A DNA stretch of 64,000 nucleotides from Acinetobacter sp. ANC 4648. GTDB lineage: Bacteria; Pseudomonadota; Gammaproteobacteria; Pseudomonadales; Moraxellaceae. Every line of letters starts with the position of its first letter. Position 1 is the stretch's first letter. The notes below the pieces were generated by a model, which saw only the letters and a list, made by a program, of their open reading frames with translations, made no database searches and was not told the origin of the DNA. The position numbers were made by a program, and so were the translations under genes. The stretch covers positions 167,492 to 231,491 of the forward strand of contig NZ_NEGI01000006.1 of assembly GCF_002135345.1 (NCBI RefSeq). Direction: 5' to 3'. Shown here one piece after another: positions 32,482 to 41,990 of the stretch.

Positions 32482-32946
32482 CTAGTGCTCATGATCACGA
32501 TGTTGCATTTGCTCAATTTGACGACGGAACGCTTCAACATCTTGGAAATCTTGATAAACAGAGGCAAAACGTACATAAGCAACATGATCAAGTGCAAATA
32601 AAGCCTGCATCACAATTTCACCAATGGTGCGTGAACGAACATCACGCTCACCCAAACGACGAATTTGTAATTGAATGTCACTTAGTACCGTTTCAATCTG
32701 TTCCTGTGTCACAGGTCGTTTTTGTAAAGCATGCCGAAGAGAACGACGTAATTTTTCTTCATCAAAAGGCTCATTTTTACCATCTGACTTAGTCACGCGT
32801 GGCATCACGACTTCATAACTTTCAAAAGTCGTAAATCGTTCACCACAACTGATACACTCACGACGTCGACGAATTTGACAGCCTTCAGCTGCTAATCGCG
32901 AATCAATCACTTTACTATCTGCGGCGTTGCAAAATGGACAATGCAT
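32482..32946 (-). CDS. nrdR: Transcriptional repressor NrdR
   Basis: NrdR senses ATP/dATP and represses ribonucleotide reductase genes. Its 154 residues hold an N-terminal zinc ribbon (CPFC near residue 3, CISC near 34) and an ATP-cone domain (about 49-139). It stands at the head of a row with ribD, the methyltransferase and ribE; the nrdR-ribD linkage is widespread in proteobacteria. The C-terminus ends in a His-rich tail. Confidence 0.96.
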   Translation of the reverse strand: MHCPFCNAADSKVIDSRLAAEGCQIRRRRECISCGERFTTFESYEVVMPRVTKSDGKNEPFDEEKLRRSLRHALQKRPVTQEQIETVLSDIQLQIRRLGERDVRSRTIGEIVMQALFALDHVAYVRFASVYQDFQDVEAFRRQIEQMQHRDHEH

Positions 32947-33027
32947 AGTGGTTTAATTGTACACATTTGATGGATAGATCTAGTGTAGCAAAAAATCTTA
33001 ATTTTGTTGAGCTTTACGCAAGATATG

Positions 33028-33054
33028 GAAAAAAAACAGCCCAAATGGGCTGTT
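33028..33054 (-). terminator. Terminator after amtB
   Basis: ACAGCCC and GGGCTGT arms with a short AT loop are followed on the minus strand by a T8 run. It lies about 30 bases after the amtB stop and ahead of nrdR. Confidence 0.88.
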
Positions 33055-33084
33055 TTACACAATATATAGTTATTGCTTTAATAC

Positions 33085-34488
33085 CTATTCAATCCGCTCA
33101 CCATGCTGACTTAAATCTAGCCCCATACGTTCGTCATCTGATTCAACACGAAGACCAATCACGACATCAATAATTTTTAACAAGATAAAAGTCATAACAG
33201 CCGAGTAAGCAATTGTCGCCAACACACCTTCGACTTGTACCCATAATTGATGCAACATATCTGCTGGCGCTTTATCACCCATGATAAAGGAACTTGCAAA
33301 TACTGCTGTTAAAATTGCACCTACAATACCGCCAACAGCATGCAAACCAAAGGCATCTAGTGAATCATCCACTTTCAAAAGCCGTTTTAATGCAGTTGTT
33401 CCCCAGAAACACACCACACCACCCACGATACCCATCACTAATGCCCCAGCAACAGTGACATAACCTGCTGCTGGCGTAATCACCACCAAACCAGCAATAG
33501 CACCCGATGCAGCCCCCAAAACCGATGCTTTACCGCGGACAATTTTTTCGACAATTAACCAAGTGATAGATGCAACTGCGGCAGCAACTTGCGTAGTAAC
33601 CAAAGCATATGCTGCTGAACCATTTGCGCCTAATGCAGAGCCACCATTGAATCCGAACCAGCCGATCCATACCAAGCTCGCACCCAATACAGTTAAAGTT
33701 AAGTTGTGTGGAGCCATAGATTCTTTGCCTAAGCCCATACGTTTACCCAACATATATGCTGCAACAAGACCTGCGACACCTGAGTTAATATGAACGACCG
33801 TACCACCAGCAAAATCAAGTGCGCCATCATTCATTAACCAGCCACCACCCCATACCCAGTGCGCAATCGGGGCATACACGGCTACCACCCAAACTGCAAC
33901 AAAGGCAACAAAGGCGCTAAATTTCATCCGCTCAGCGACTGAACCACTAATAATTGCAACGGTAATAATGGCAAAAGTCATTTGAAAAATAACAAATAAG
34001 ATTTCAGGAATGGTACCTGTCAATGCCTCTGTGGTGATGCCTGAAAGCATGACTTTATCTAGACCACCAATAAAGGCATTACCCGTACCAAATGCAAGTG
34101 AATAACCAATCACGACCCAAACAATACTAACAATCCCCGCCGCAACCAAGCTATGTGCCATCGTGCTCAAGACATTTTTTTTACGAACCATACCACCGTA
34201 GAAAAGTGCTAAACCGGGAATGGTCATGAGTAAAACAAGTGCAGTAGAGACTAAAACCCATGCTGTATCACCGGTATTCAAACTTGGTTGTGCTTTTACA
34301 GGTTCAATCGGAACTGCTGTAACAGGTTGAGTTGTTATTGTCGTTATAGATGTGTTATCTGAATTAGTAACTGTAGATGTAGTCGATGGTACAGCTGTGT
34401 TTACTTCAGCCCACGCAACTGAGCCACCTACTACAGATCCGCCTAAGAGTGCGCCAGACAAACCGAGCGCAAATAGCATTCTTTTCAT
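33085..34488 (-). CDS. amtB: Ammonium transporter AmtB
   Basis: AmtB is a trimeric inner-membrane ammonium channel. The 467 residues start with a cleavable signal peptide (to about residue 27) and a Thr/Ser/Val-rich periplasmic linker of about 45 residues. Eleven membrane segments follow. Conserved regions include FYGGMVRKKN, GGTVVHINSG, WFGFNGGSA, and the conduction-pore His in GLHAVGGI. It lies downstream of glnK, its PII partner, with a 66-base gap. The pair is expected to be induced by nitrogen limitation through a sigma-54 promoter upstream of glnK. Confidence 0.95.
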   Translation of the reverse strand: MKRMLFALGLSGALLGGSVVGGSVAWAEVNTAVPSTTSTVTNSDNTSITTITTQPVTAVPIEPVKAQPSLNTGDTAWVLVSTALVLLMTIPGLALFYGGMVRKKNVLSTMAHSLVAAGIVSIVWVVIGYSLAFGTGNAFIGGLDKVMLSGITTEALTGTIPEILFVIFQMTFAIITVAIISGSVAERMKFSAFVAFVAVWVVAVYAPIAHWVWGGGWLMNDGALDFAGGTVVHINSGVAGLVAAYMLGKRMGLGKESMAPHNLTLTVLGASLVWIGWFGFNGGSALGANGSAAYALVTTQVAAAVASITWLIVEKIVRGKASVLGAASGAIAGLVVITPAAGYVTVAGALVMGIVGGVVCFWGTTALKRLLKVDDSLDAFGLHAVGGIVGAILTAVFASSFIMGDKAPADMLHQLWVQVEGVLATIAYSAVMTFILLKIIDVVIGLRVESDDERMGLDLSQHGERIE

Positions 34489-34554
34489 TCGTATCCCCCA
34501 ACCTATTTTTTAAGTTATGCACTGATATGCATAACTAGCAAACTTTATGCCAAG

Positions 34555-34914
<360 letters not shown>

Positions 34915-34933
34915 CTACCAGTAAGGTTTTATG

Positions 34934-34950
34934 TTCAAGATTCATGCCAA
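34934..34950 (-). promoter_or_regulatory. Sigma-54-like promoter of glnK-amtB
   Basis: On the minus strand TTGGCATGAATCTTGAA stands 41-57 bases before the glnK start. It keeps TTGGCA of the -24 element and TTG of the -12 element at the right spacing, but the usual GC at -12 is GA. NtrC-type control of glnK-amtB is common, which supports the reading. No clear NtrC site was seen. Confidence 0.6.
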
Positions 34951-35174
34951 AACTTTCTTAACGATTGGGGAGGATTAATCAGTTTCAGTATGAAGTTCAT
35001 TTATAACCTATTCTATACTTTAAAATGTAGTTTTAGCTTTAAAAAACATCGTTTTTATTCTAGATTTTTTATACTTTTTTATCGAATAAATCCATGATAA
35101 TCAGTTAATACTAGGGTCTATCTTGAAGCAATGCTACACTGCAAAAAAATAAAGTAAGACTCTTTGGAATACTC

Positions 35175-35402
35175 ATGCTTGAAACCCTATTACACGCAAT
35201 TCTGGAACATGTTGATCAGCCTAAAAAAGATTTAGAGCATAATTTGCGTACATTACTCAATGAAACTGTTGCAAAAATGGACTTGGTCTCTAAAGATGAA
35301 ATCGAACGCCAACAAACAGCACTACAAAATGCCAATTTGCGCTTAACTCAACTTCAAGATCAAGTGAAAGCTTTAGAAATACTAATTCAAAAGTATAATT
35401 AA
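35175..35402 (+). CDS. ubiK: Ubiquinone biosynthesis accessory factor UbiK
   Basis: This is a short 75-residue protein of the BMFP/YqiC family. It is an all-helical membrane-fusogenic-like factor that binds UbiJ and helps ubiquinone synthesis under aerobic conditions. The N-terminal half is amphipathic (LLHAILEHV), and the C-terminal half (about 42-72) forms a coiled coil with Leu/Gln heptads. It is divergent from glnK and 69 bases ahead of comM, the same order as in Pseudomonas. Confidence 0.88.
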   Translation: MLETLLHAILEHVDQPKKDLEHNLRTLLNETVAKMDLVSKDEIERQQTALQNANLRLTQLQDQVKALEILIQKYN

Positions 35403-35471
35403 TAAAGTTCGCACAACTTTAGTGCAAAATACAATAAAAACGATTAAAAATAAAGCAAAACAGGAAGCAAC

Positions 35472-36959
35472 ATGTCTTTTGCCAAAATTTATACTCGAGG
35501 ATTACTTGGGTTACATGCACCGTTAATAGAGGTTGAAGTCCATGTGAGTCAGGGATTACCCTCTTTGACCATTGTGGGGCTTGCCGAAGCAGCTGTTCGA
35601 GAAAGTAAAGATCGTGTTCGCTCAGCCATTATTAATAGTGGTTTTCAGTTTCCGACCAAACGCTTAACCATTAATTTAGCACCAGCAGACCTACCCAAAG
35701 ATGGTTCCCGTTTAGACCTTCCTATTGCCTTAGGTATATTAATTGCTTCGGGACAACTCCCTGATAATATAACCGATAATTTTGAATTTATTGGTGAATT
35801 AGCCCTAGATGGTCACTTACGTCCTGTAACAGGAACCCTAACCATTGCAATGGCATGTCAACTTGCTAAACATCAACTACTCTTGCCTCAAGATAATGCA
35901 GAAGAAGCAGCTCAACTGCCAGAATTCAAAGTTTTTGCAGCATCACATTTAAAACAAGTCTGTGATCACCTTGCAAATACGCACAAAATTAAAGCAACAT
36001 TAGAACCTAAAGTTAACGCTCAAAAAAACTATAAATTTGATTTAGTCGATGTCAAAGGACAATTACGACCTCGACGTGCTTTAGAGATTGCCGCGGCAGG
36101 TGGACATTCCATTCTATTTAAAGGCCCTCCTGGCACAGGTAAAACTCTTTTAGCCTCAAGACTCCCAAGTATTTTGCCCCCATTAACTGCACAAGAAAAC
36201 TTAGAAGTCGCCAGCATCTATTCTATTGCCAATACACAGCACAGTTTTGGACAACGTCCTTTCCGTGCACCGCATCATACCGCCTCGGCCATCGCTTTAG
36301 TCGGAGGAGGTTCGCATCCTAAACCAGGAGAAATTACCTTAGCTCACTTCGGAATTTTGTTCCTTGATGAACTGCCTGAATTTGATCGAAAAGTTTTAGA
36401 GGTTTTAAGGCAGCCGTTAGAATCTAAAGAAATTGTTATTTCACGAGCTTCACGACAAATAGCTTTCCCAGCAAACTTTCAACTCGTGGCTGCCATGAAT
36501 CCATGCCCATGTGGTTATGCTTTTAATCAAGATAATCGTTGTCAATGTACCGCTGAAGCCATTAAGCGTTATCAAAACCGTATTTCTGGCCCTTTGCTAG
36601 ATCGTATTGATTTACATATTGATGTACCACCACTCAAAGCCCAAGAATTACAAGATACCAAACCTGTAGAAACTTCTGAGACTGTCCGTGAGCGTGTCAT
36701 TCAAGCGTACCAACTACAAATGCAGCGCCAAGGCTATTTGAATCAGGGTTTAACGCCACAACAACTTGAAGTCCATGCATTGCTCGATCAAACCTCTACA
36801 AAGATGATTACATTGGCACAACAAAGGCTCAATCTTTCTGCACGAGCCTATCATCGAGTCTTACGTGTTGCTCGTACCATTGCAGACTTAGCACAGAGCC
36901 ATGAAATTCAAAGTATGCATCTAAGTGAAGCTTTATCTTATCGAAGTAACGAAACTTAA
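35472..36959 (+). CDS. comM: ComM/YifB-type AAA+ Mg-chelatase-like helicase
   Basis: ComM is a hexameric AAA+ branch-migration helicase that promotes recombination of incoming single-stranded DNA in natural transformation. The 495 residues include an N-terminal S5-fold/lon-like domain (about 1-170), Walker A GPPGTGKTLLA (about 217-227), Walker B-like LFLDELPEF, a zinc-finger-like CPCGY plus CQCT pair, and a C-terminal chelatase-like domain. The gene is intact. In many A. baumannii strains comM is the insertion site for AbaR resistance islands; no insertion is present here. Confidence 0.93.
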   Translation: MSFAKIYTRGLLGLHAPLIEVEVHVSQGLPSLTIVGLAEAAVRESKDRVRSAIINSGFQFPTKRLTINLAPADLPKDGSRLDLPIALGILIASGQLPDNITDNFEFIGELALDGHLRPVTGTLTIAMACQLAKHQLLLPQDNAEEAAQLPEFKVFAASHLKQVCDHLANTHKIKATLEPKVNAQKNYKFDLVDVKGQLRPRRALEIAAAGGHSILFKGPPGTGKTLLASRLPSILPPLTAQENLEVASIYSIANTQHSFGQRPFRAPHHTASAIALVGGGSHPKPGEITLAHFGILFLDELPEFDRKVLEVLRQPLESKEIVISRASRQIAFPANFQLVAAMNPCPCGYAFNQDNRCQCTAEAIKRYQNRISGPLLDRIDLHIDVPPLKAQELQDTKPVETSETVRERVIQAYQLQMQRQGYLNQGLTPQQLEVHALLDQTSTKMITLAQQRLNLSARAYHRVLRVARTIADLAQSHEIQSMHLSEALSYRSNET

Positions 36960-36971
36960 TTAAAAGGTAGA

Positions 36972-37487
36972 ATGAAGATGTTAGATCTCATAATTCGTAG
37001 CGAACAACAGGATGATATTGCTGCCATTTTCAACCTCACAAAAAGGGCTTTTGAGAATGTAGAACATAGCAATCATACCGAACAATTTATTGTCAATGCC
37101 TTAAGAGCAGCAAATGCTTTAACAATTTCGTTGGTAGCAGAATATAGACATGAAATTGTGGGCCATGTTGCTATTTCTCCCATAACGATTTCTTCAGGAG
37201 CACAAAATTGGTATGGTCTGGGACCTATTTCAGTTGCGCCTGAATATCAGAATCAAGGCATTGGCTCTGCTTTAATGACCCAAGTATTAGATCAACTCAA
37301 ATACATGGATGCAGCGGGTTGTGTCGTTTTAGGTGATCCACAATATTATTCAAAATTTGGTTTTAAAGTGATCTCAGGCCTTATTTTATCAGGTGTTCCT
37401 CTTGAATATTTTCAAGCCCTTGCATTTAAAGAATGCCCCCCTCAAGGAGAAGTTAAATATCATCCAGCTTTTGAAGCAACCCAATAG
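36972..37487 (+). CDS. GNAT family N-acetyltransferase
   Basis: This 171-residue acetyltransferase is of the YhbS-like GNAT type. Acetyl-CoA-binding motif A is visible as LGPISVAPEYQNQGIGSALM (about 80-99; Q-x2-G-x-G/A loop). The C-terminal half has YYSKFGFKVISG, typical of this subgroup. It begins 12 bases after comM and ends at a terminator, so the two probably share a transcript. The acceptor substrate is unknown. Confidence 0.85.
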   Translation: MKMLDLIIRSEQQDDIAAIFNLTKRAFENVEHSNHTEQFIVNALRAANALTISLVAEYRHEIVGHVAISPITISSGAQNWYGLGPISVAPEYQNQGIGSALMTQVLDQLKYMDAAGCVVLGDPQYYSKFGFKVISGLILSGVPLEYFQALAFKECPPQGEVKYHPAFEATQ

Positions 37488-37516
37488 CACTTTTGATTTT
37501 AAGCACAATAATTGTA

Positions 37517-37543
37517 AAAAAGGTGACTCTAAGTCACCTTTTT
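37517..37543. terminator. Bidirectional terminator after the GNAT gene
   Basis: AAAAAGGTGACT and AGTCACCTTTTT arms around a 3-base loop lie between the convergent GNAT and porin genes. Confidence 0.9.
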
Positions 37544-37558
37544 ATTTAAACTAAAAGC

Positions 37559-38332
37559 TTAAAATGTTTTGCTCAATGTGAACACTGCACCCGTTTCTAA
37601 ACCACGTTGAGTGGCATCACTTAATCCATCTGTATCTACATTTGTACCAATCGCGGCAAGTTCAGCTGTTAAACCTGGAATAGATTTCACTCCATAATTC
37701 ACCCCAACTTTCCAATCTACATAATGATCTTTAGCATCTGGTAAAGCTTCTTTATCCATCGTCGTATATCCCACACTCGCTACACCACCAAAGCCAGTAT
37801 CGGCAATTGGTGCTGAATACGCGAATGTGAAATTCCAGCTATTTCCACCCACTGCGGCCCAATCATTGGTGTAATTTACATTGGTCAGCAAGCTACTACC
37901 TTTAATCCCCACATCAGCAAAGGTTAATTTGGCATATGCTTCAGTCCAATTAAAGTCATCTGCTGCACTTGGATAATTATATTCGATGACACCAATATCG
38001 AGAATTGGTTTAACGTTTGCTGATAAGTTTAGCGGTGTTGTAAAACCAATCGATGGATCTAATTCTAAATGTGGATCTGGAGTACCAAAATTTACATTAG
38101 AAGCAAAAGCACTAAAATACACACCTGATTTATGCGCCAAAGTAAAACTGCCTTGAACGGCAGGATCAGATTGTGTTTGTGTCATTCCTCGGAAACGGTA
38201 ATCTGTTGTTAATGCAGCACTTCCCGAAAAACTCAAACCCATTTTTGATAATGTCGTGTTATCTTCAGCCATTGCCAGCGTTGCTGAAGAAGATAGAACT
38301 GCGAATACGAATGCTGTACCTGTAAATTTCAT
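37559..38332 (-). CDS. TorF family putative porin (first copy)
   Basis: This is a predicted outer-membrane beta-barrel of 257 residues with a signal peptide (cleavage after MA, about residue 22). It matches the TorF/Gcw_chp (TIGR02001-like) type: an early TTDYRFRGMTQTQ stretch followed by alternating amphipathic strands and a C-terminal Phe (SKTF) suitable for BAM recognition. The strand-rich sequence lacks cysteine. A second, diverged copy lies about 490 bases upstream on the same strand. What passes through it is not known. Confidence 0.82.
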   Translation of the reverse strand: MKFTGTAFVFAVLSSSATLAMAEDNTTLSKMGLSFSGSAALTTDYRFRGMTQTQSDPAVQGSFTLAHKSGVYFSAFASNVNFGTPDPHLELDPSIGFTTPLNLSANVKPILDIGVIEYNYPSAADDFNWTEAYAKLTFADVGIKGSSLLTNVNYTNDWAAVGGNSWNFTFAYSAPIADTGFGGVASVGYTTMDKEALPDAKDHYVDWKVGVNYGVKSIPGLTAELAAIGTNVDTDGLSDATQRGLETGAVFTLSKTF

Positions 38333-38769
38333 TAGATATACTCCCCTAAGCGAACTTTTATTTCTTTTGGTTAATTGGATAAACTCAATTCAAATGTAGC
38401 AATTGCTGTGCCAACTTATTTTTACGAAACTTTTATTCTGGTTGAAATAAAGTCAACCTACTAATATTAAATATATTATTTAACCAATCTAATTTTAAAA
38501 CGTGACCAGCTCGAGAAATAATAGAGAATACATGCTCAGCGGCAAGGCAGAATAAAGCACTCATATCGATCTTCTTAAAAGATATAGCAAGGCGTGCAGT
38601 ATGCGAACTATAGTCGTAAATTTTCTATTGATAATCCGATGAAAAGCATAAAATTGATATCAATTTGATGCTTCCTTCAGCCTGATATCAGGTAAATCTA
38701 AGTCACTTAGTATTTTTATAGAAAACATCATTTTTTGTGCTTTTAAGAATATGTAGATTTAAAATGCAT
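38333..38769. other. Long intergenic region between the two TorF-type porins
   Basis: No gene is supported. At about 38480-38640 the DNA is less AT-rich than its surroundings, and the minus strand stays open for about 60 codons from after a TAG near 38622 to a stop at 38433. It has no ribosome site or convincing start. This island may be a decayed or repeated element. The proximal part (about 38333-38420) should hold the first porin's promoter. Confidence 0.45.
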
Positions 38770-38804
38770 AAAAAAAGTGCATCTATCACATTTGAGATAC
38801 ACTT
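38770..38804 (-). terminator. Terminator of the second TorF-type porin gene
   Basis: On the minus strand, AAGTGTATCT and AGATGCACTT pair with one G-U wobble over a 10-base loop, then a T7 run follows. It sits about 20 bases after the stop codon of the upstream porin gene. Confidence 0.8.
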
Positions 38805-38825
38805 CCTTTCACCTAGATTTCAAAT

Positions 38826-39587
38826 TTAAAAATTATATTTGAGTCCTAAAACCACATGATTATCATAGTCTTCACCTAAACGATTTTCACCACCAACAAT
38901 ATAATCCAATGATGCTGTAACACCTGTATTTTGAAGATTTTTACTCACCCCAATCTTGGCTTCATTGAAAGTAAAATCTTTTCGAGTCTGTATGATGCTA
39001 TCATCACGATGACTGTTATAAACACTTGCACCGACTGAAGTATTCAAAAGAAAGTCTTGTGGTAAGGCATAACTATAAGCAGCACTTAAATAAACATCAC
39101 CCGCATTCCCAAATGAGGCATCTGCAAGCAAAACCACCATGCCGAATGTAAAGTCTTTGTAAGCCAATTCACCTAATACATCAAAAGCAGTGGTTTTACG
39201 TTGATCTGCATTTTCGCCAGTTACTGTTCCGCCGTACTGATATATATACGATGTTGCTTGAATTTTATATGCCCAATTTTGGTGCATTTTTTGTGCATAA
39301 GCAATATAAAGATCATGTTCAAAACCATGATCACGCATAGCATCTGTTGCATCATAATCAAGCGTAGATCCCCAATAACCGACAGAGAAGCCATTCTGAT
39401 GTGCGTATTTCAAGCCTGCTTGCATGGCAATACCATCGTTTTCTACGCTACCACGATAGATATATTGTGACACTAATCCAATATCGCCTGTAAGCACGCC
39501 ATGCTCAACCAAATTTTCAGCAAAAACTGAACTAGAAGTCAAAATTAAGGATAACACCAATATTTTTTTAGATGATAAAGCAAACAT
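38826..39587 (-). CDS. TorF family putative porin (second copy)
   Basis: This 253-residue predicted outer-membrane protein has a signal peptide ending near VFA (about residue 23). The region VSQYIYRGSVENDG (about 38-51) corresponds to the YRFRG stretch of the first copy. Alternating strands and a C-terminal Phe (LKYNF) support a beta-barrel. It is clearly diverged from its neighbour, so the pair is an old duplication or two acquisitions. It is a single-gene unit with its own terminator. Confidence 0.78.
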   Translation of the reverse strand: MFALSSKKILVLSLILTSSSVFAENLVEHGVLTGDIGLVSQYIYRGSVENDGIAMQAGLKYAHQNGFSVGYWGSTLDYDATDAMRDHGFEHDLYIAYAQKMHQNWAYKIQATSYIYQYGGTVTGENADQRKTTAFDVLGELAYKDFTFGMVVLLADASFGNAGDVYLSAAYSYALPQDFLLNTSVGASVYNSHRDDSIIQTRKDFTFNEAKIGVSKNLQNTGVTASLDYIVGGENRLGEDYDNHVVLGLKYNF

Positions 39588-39904
39588 AAGATGAAACAGT
39601 AGGAGAAAATAAGGCTGTAGATTCTACTTATTTTTAAAACTTTGGGTTAAATTAATTTAAAAATTTAAGTGATCATTCAAATATTTTGATATTTCAGTAA
39701 GACTAACGCCCTAAGCAAGAATTAGGTCTTGTGGATTTCAGCAAAAGATCTGAACAATTCACTAATTATTCAAAAACTGCATAAGCTTTGTTAAATAAAA
39801 GTTAATAAAAGAGTATATTTTTTGTAAATTAATTATACAATTTAGTCGAATTTTGAAAGTTAGTTTAAAACAAAATTGTAATTCATTATTTTATGAGGCA
39901 TGGA
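39588..39904. other. AT-rich divergent region before the OprD-like gene
   Basis: About 317 bases without a supported gene, between divergently transcribed porin genes. The last 130 bases are very AT-rich and probably hold the oprD-like promoter. GAGG at 39895-39898 is the ribosome site for the ATG at 39905. Confidence 0.5.
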
Positions 39905-41233
39905 ATGTTCAAGGCACCAAAATTAACATTAGTAGTATTAATTCAAGCTGCTTTAATTTCTTCAACTTATGCCAGTGAGCAAAGTGAAGCAAAAGGATTT
40001 GTTGAAGATGCAGATGCATCTGTGTTACTGCGTAATGGCTATATCAGCCGTGATAAAAAAAATGGGGTTAATGACACCAGCTCATGGGCTCAAACTGCTA
40101 TCTTAACTGCGGACTCAGGTTTTACTCAAGGTGTTGTGGGCTTTGGTGTAGGCGTTGTTGGTGATTTCTCTTTTAAAATTGGAGACAATAGCCACGCAGG
40201 TAATAACATGATCGCGCTTAAAAATAATGGCGCAAGAGATGCAAATGGCAATGTTGATCCCTATGATCAATGGACACGTGGTGGCGCGAGTGTTAAAGCA
40301 CGTATTTCAAATACTACTGTACGCTATGGTACCCAAGTTTTAGATATTCCGGTACTTGCCAGCAATACCACACGTTTAGTACCTGAATATTTCACAGGAA
40401 CCTTATTAACCAGCCATGAAATTAAAAATTTAGAAGTTATCGCTGGTAAATTTACTAAAAACCAAATGTCTGATCAGATTAATACGGATGGCAATCATCT
40501 AAATCGTGCTGTGGTTTGGGGTGCTAAATACAAATTTGATGATCAACTTACTACCTCTTATTATGGCTTAGATATTCAAGACAAACTTGATCGTCATTAT
40601 GTGAATGCGAACTATAAATACCCACTTGCAAATCAAGGCTCATTAACTTTTGATTTCAGTGGTTATCACACGACATTTGATAAAAATGCGAATACTTATT
40701 CTGCAACTGGCCCAGTAGATGCGAATTATGCTCAAACAGGTCAAGCAGGCGTAGAAAAAACCAATAATATTTGGGCATTGTCTTCAACTTATAACCAAGG
40801 CTCACACAGTCTTATGTTGGCATATCAACAAAATACAGGTGATGTTGGTTATGACTATGGTCAAAATGCAGATGGATTCCAAAGTATCTATTTGCCGAAC
40901 TCTTACATGTCTGACTTCATTGGTAATCATGAAAAATCTGCACAAATTCAATACAATGTAGACTTTGGTGGTTATGGTGTTCCAGGGTTAAATTGGACAA
41001 CTGCATTTGTTTATGGTTGGGATATAAAAGTAAGAGATATCACTGATAATGCACAAGAACGTGAATTCTTTAACCAAGTAAAATACACTATTCAAAGTGG
41101 TTTTGCCAAAGATGCAAGCCTACGTGTACGTAATTCTTATTACCGTGCAAGCGATACTTATCAAACCAATGCCTATATTGGTGATACGAACGAATGGCGT
41201 ATCTTCCTCGATATTCCTGTGAAATTTTTCTAA
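39905..41233 (+). CDS. OprD family outer-membrane porin
   Basis: This is a substrate-specific outer-membrane channel of the OprD/Occ group, which takes up basic amino acids, aromatic or other carboxylates in relatives. The product is 442 residues with a signal peptide ending near TYA (about residue 22). Visible family features are GFVEDADASVLLRNGYISRD, NTTRLVPEYFTGTL and a C-terminal Phe (IPVKFF). GAGG six bases upstream supports the start at 39905 over an ATG 12 bases earlier. A terminator follows. Some family members affect carbapenem entry, but that cannot be assumed here. Confidence 0.88.
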   Translation: MFKAPKLTLVVLIQAALISSTYASEQSEAKGFVEDADASVLLRNGYISRDKKNGVNDTSSWAQTAILTADSGFTQGVVGFGVGVVGDFSFKIGDNSHAGNNMIALKNNGARDANGNVDPYDQWTRGGASVKARISNTTVRYGTQVLDIPVLASNTTRLVPEYFTGTLLTSHEIKNLEVIAGKFTKNQMSDQINTDGNHLNRAVVWGAKYKFDDQLTTSYYGLDIQDKLDRHYVNANYKYPLANQGSLTFDFSGYHTTFDKNANTYSATGPVDANYAQTGQAGVEKTNNIWALSSTYNQGSHSLMLAYQQNTGDVGYDYGQNADGFQSIYLPNSYMSDFIGNHEKSAQIQYNVDFGGYGVPGLNWTTAFVYGWDIKVRDITDNAQEREFFNQVKYTIQSGFAKDASLRVRNSYYRASDTYQTNAYIGDTNEWRIFLDIPVKFF

Positions 41234-41258
41234 TCCAATATTAGAATAGTCACTCAAT

Positions 41259-41289
41259 AAAAAACCTACACCAATGGTGTAGGTTTTTT
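41259..41289. terminator. Bidirectional terminator between the OprD-like gene and ppa
   Basis: AAAAAACCTACACC and GGTGTAGGTTTTTT arms around a short loop lie between convergent genes. Confidence 0.92.
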
Positions 41290-41336
41290 ATTTTCACTCA
41301 AATTTTAATTGCTATATTTGAGCTAACAATTTCGGC

Positions 41337-41864
41337 TTATTTTTTCGCAGCTTCAATTGATTTAAGTACTTCAGCTTTCGCTACTTCAGAACCTTCCCAA
41401 CCTGTCAATTTAACCCATTTTCCTGGTTCAAGATCTTTATAGTGTTGGAAAAAATGTTCAATTTGATTAATTAAGAGTGGTGGAAGATCAGTATATTCCT
41501 GAATATCTTTATACAAAGGCGTTAATTTTTCATGTGGAACTGCAATCAGTTTCGCATCAATACCACCATCATCTTCCATGTTCAATTTACCCACTGGGCG
41601 GCAGCGAATCACAGCACCATGAATTAATGGAAATGGAGTAACTACAAGCACGTCTAATGGATCACCATCTTCAGACAAAGTATTTGGCACATAACCATAG
41701 TTTGCTGGATAGAACATTGCTGTACCCATGAAACGGTCTACAAATAATGCGTCAGAATCTTTATCTACTTCATACTTAATTGGTGCTGCATTTGCAGGAA
41801 TTTCAATGATGACATAGATGTCATTTGGTGCATCTTTTCCAGCAGGAATATTGCTATAGCTCAT
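41337..41864 (-). CDS. ppa: Inorganic pyrophosphatase
   Basis: This family I soluble pyrophosphatase hydrolyses PPi and so drives biosynthetic reactions. It is 175 residues, matching the hexameric bacterial type. Conserved active-site stretches are [15 protein letters not shown] (near residue 31), NYGYVPNTL, and the signature DGDPLDVLV with metal-binding aspartates (about 66-74). It is a single gene flanked by a terminator on its 3' side. Confidence 0.97.
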   Translation of the reverse strand: MSYSNIPAGKDAPNDIYVIIEIPANAAPIKYEVDKDSDALFVDRFMGTAMFYPANYGYVPNTLSEDGDPLDVLVVTPFPLIHGAVIRCRPVGKLNMEDDGGIDAKLIAVPHEKLTPLYKDIQEYTDLPPLLINQIEHFFQHYKDLEPGKWVKLTGWEGSEVAKAEVLKSIEAAKK

Positions 41865-41990
41865 AGGATACTCTTTAACAGTGAGGTCTTATATAAAATC
41901 GTGTCGATTATAACGCTTAATTCAGCGAACTGCTGCGATTATACAGCTTGCATAACAAAATTGGATATCATGCTATCTATGAAATTTTAA

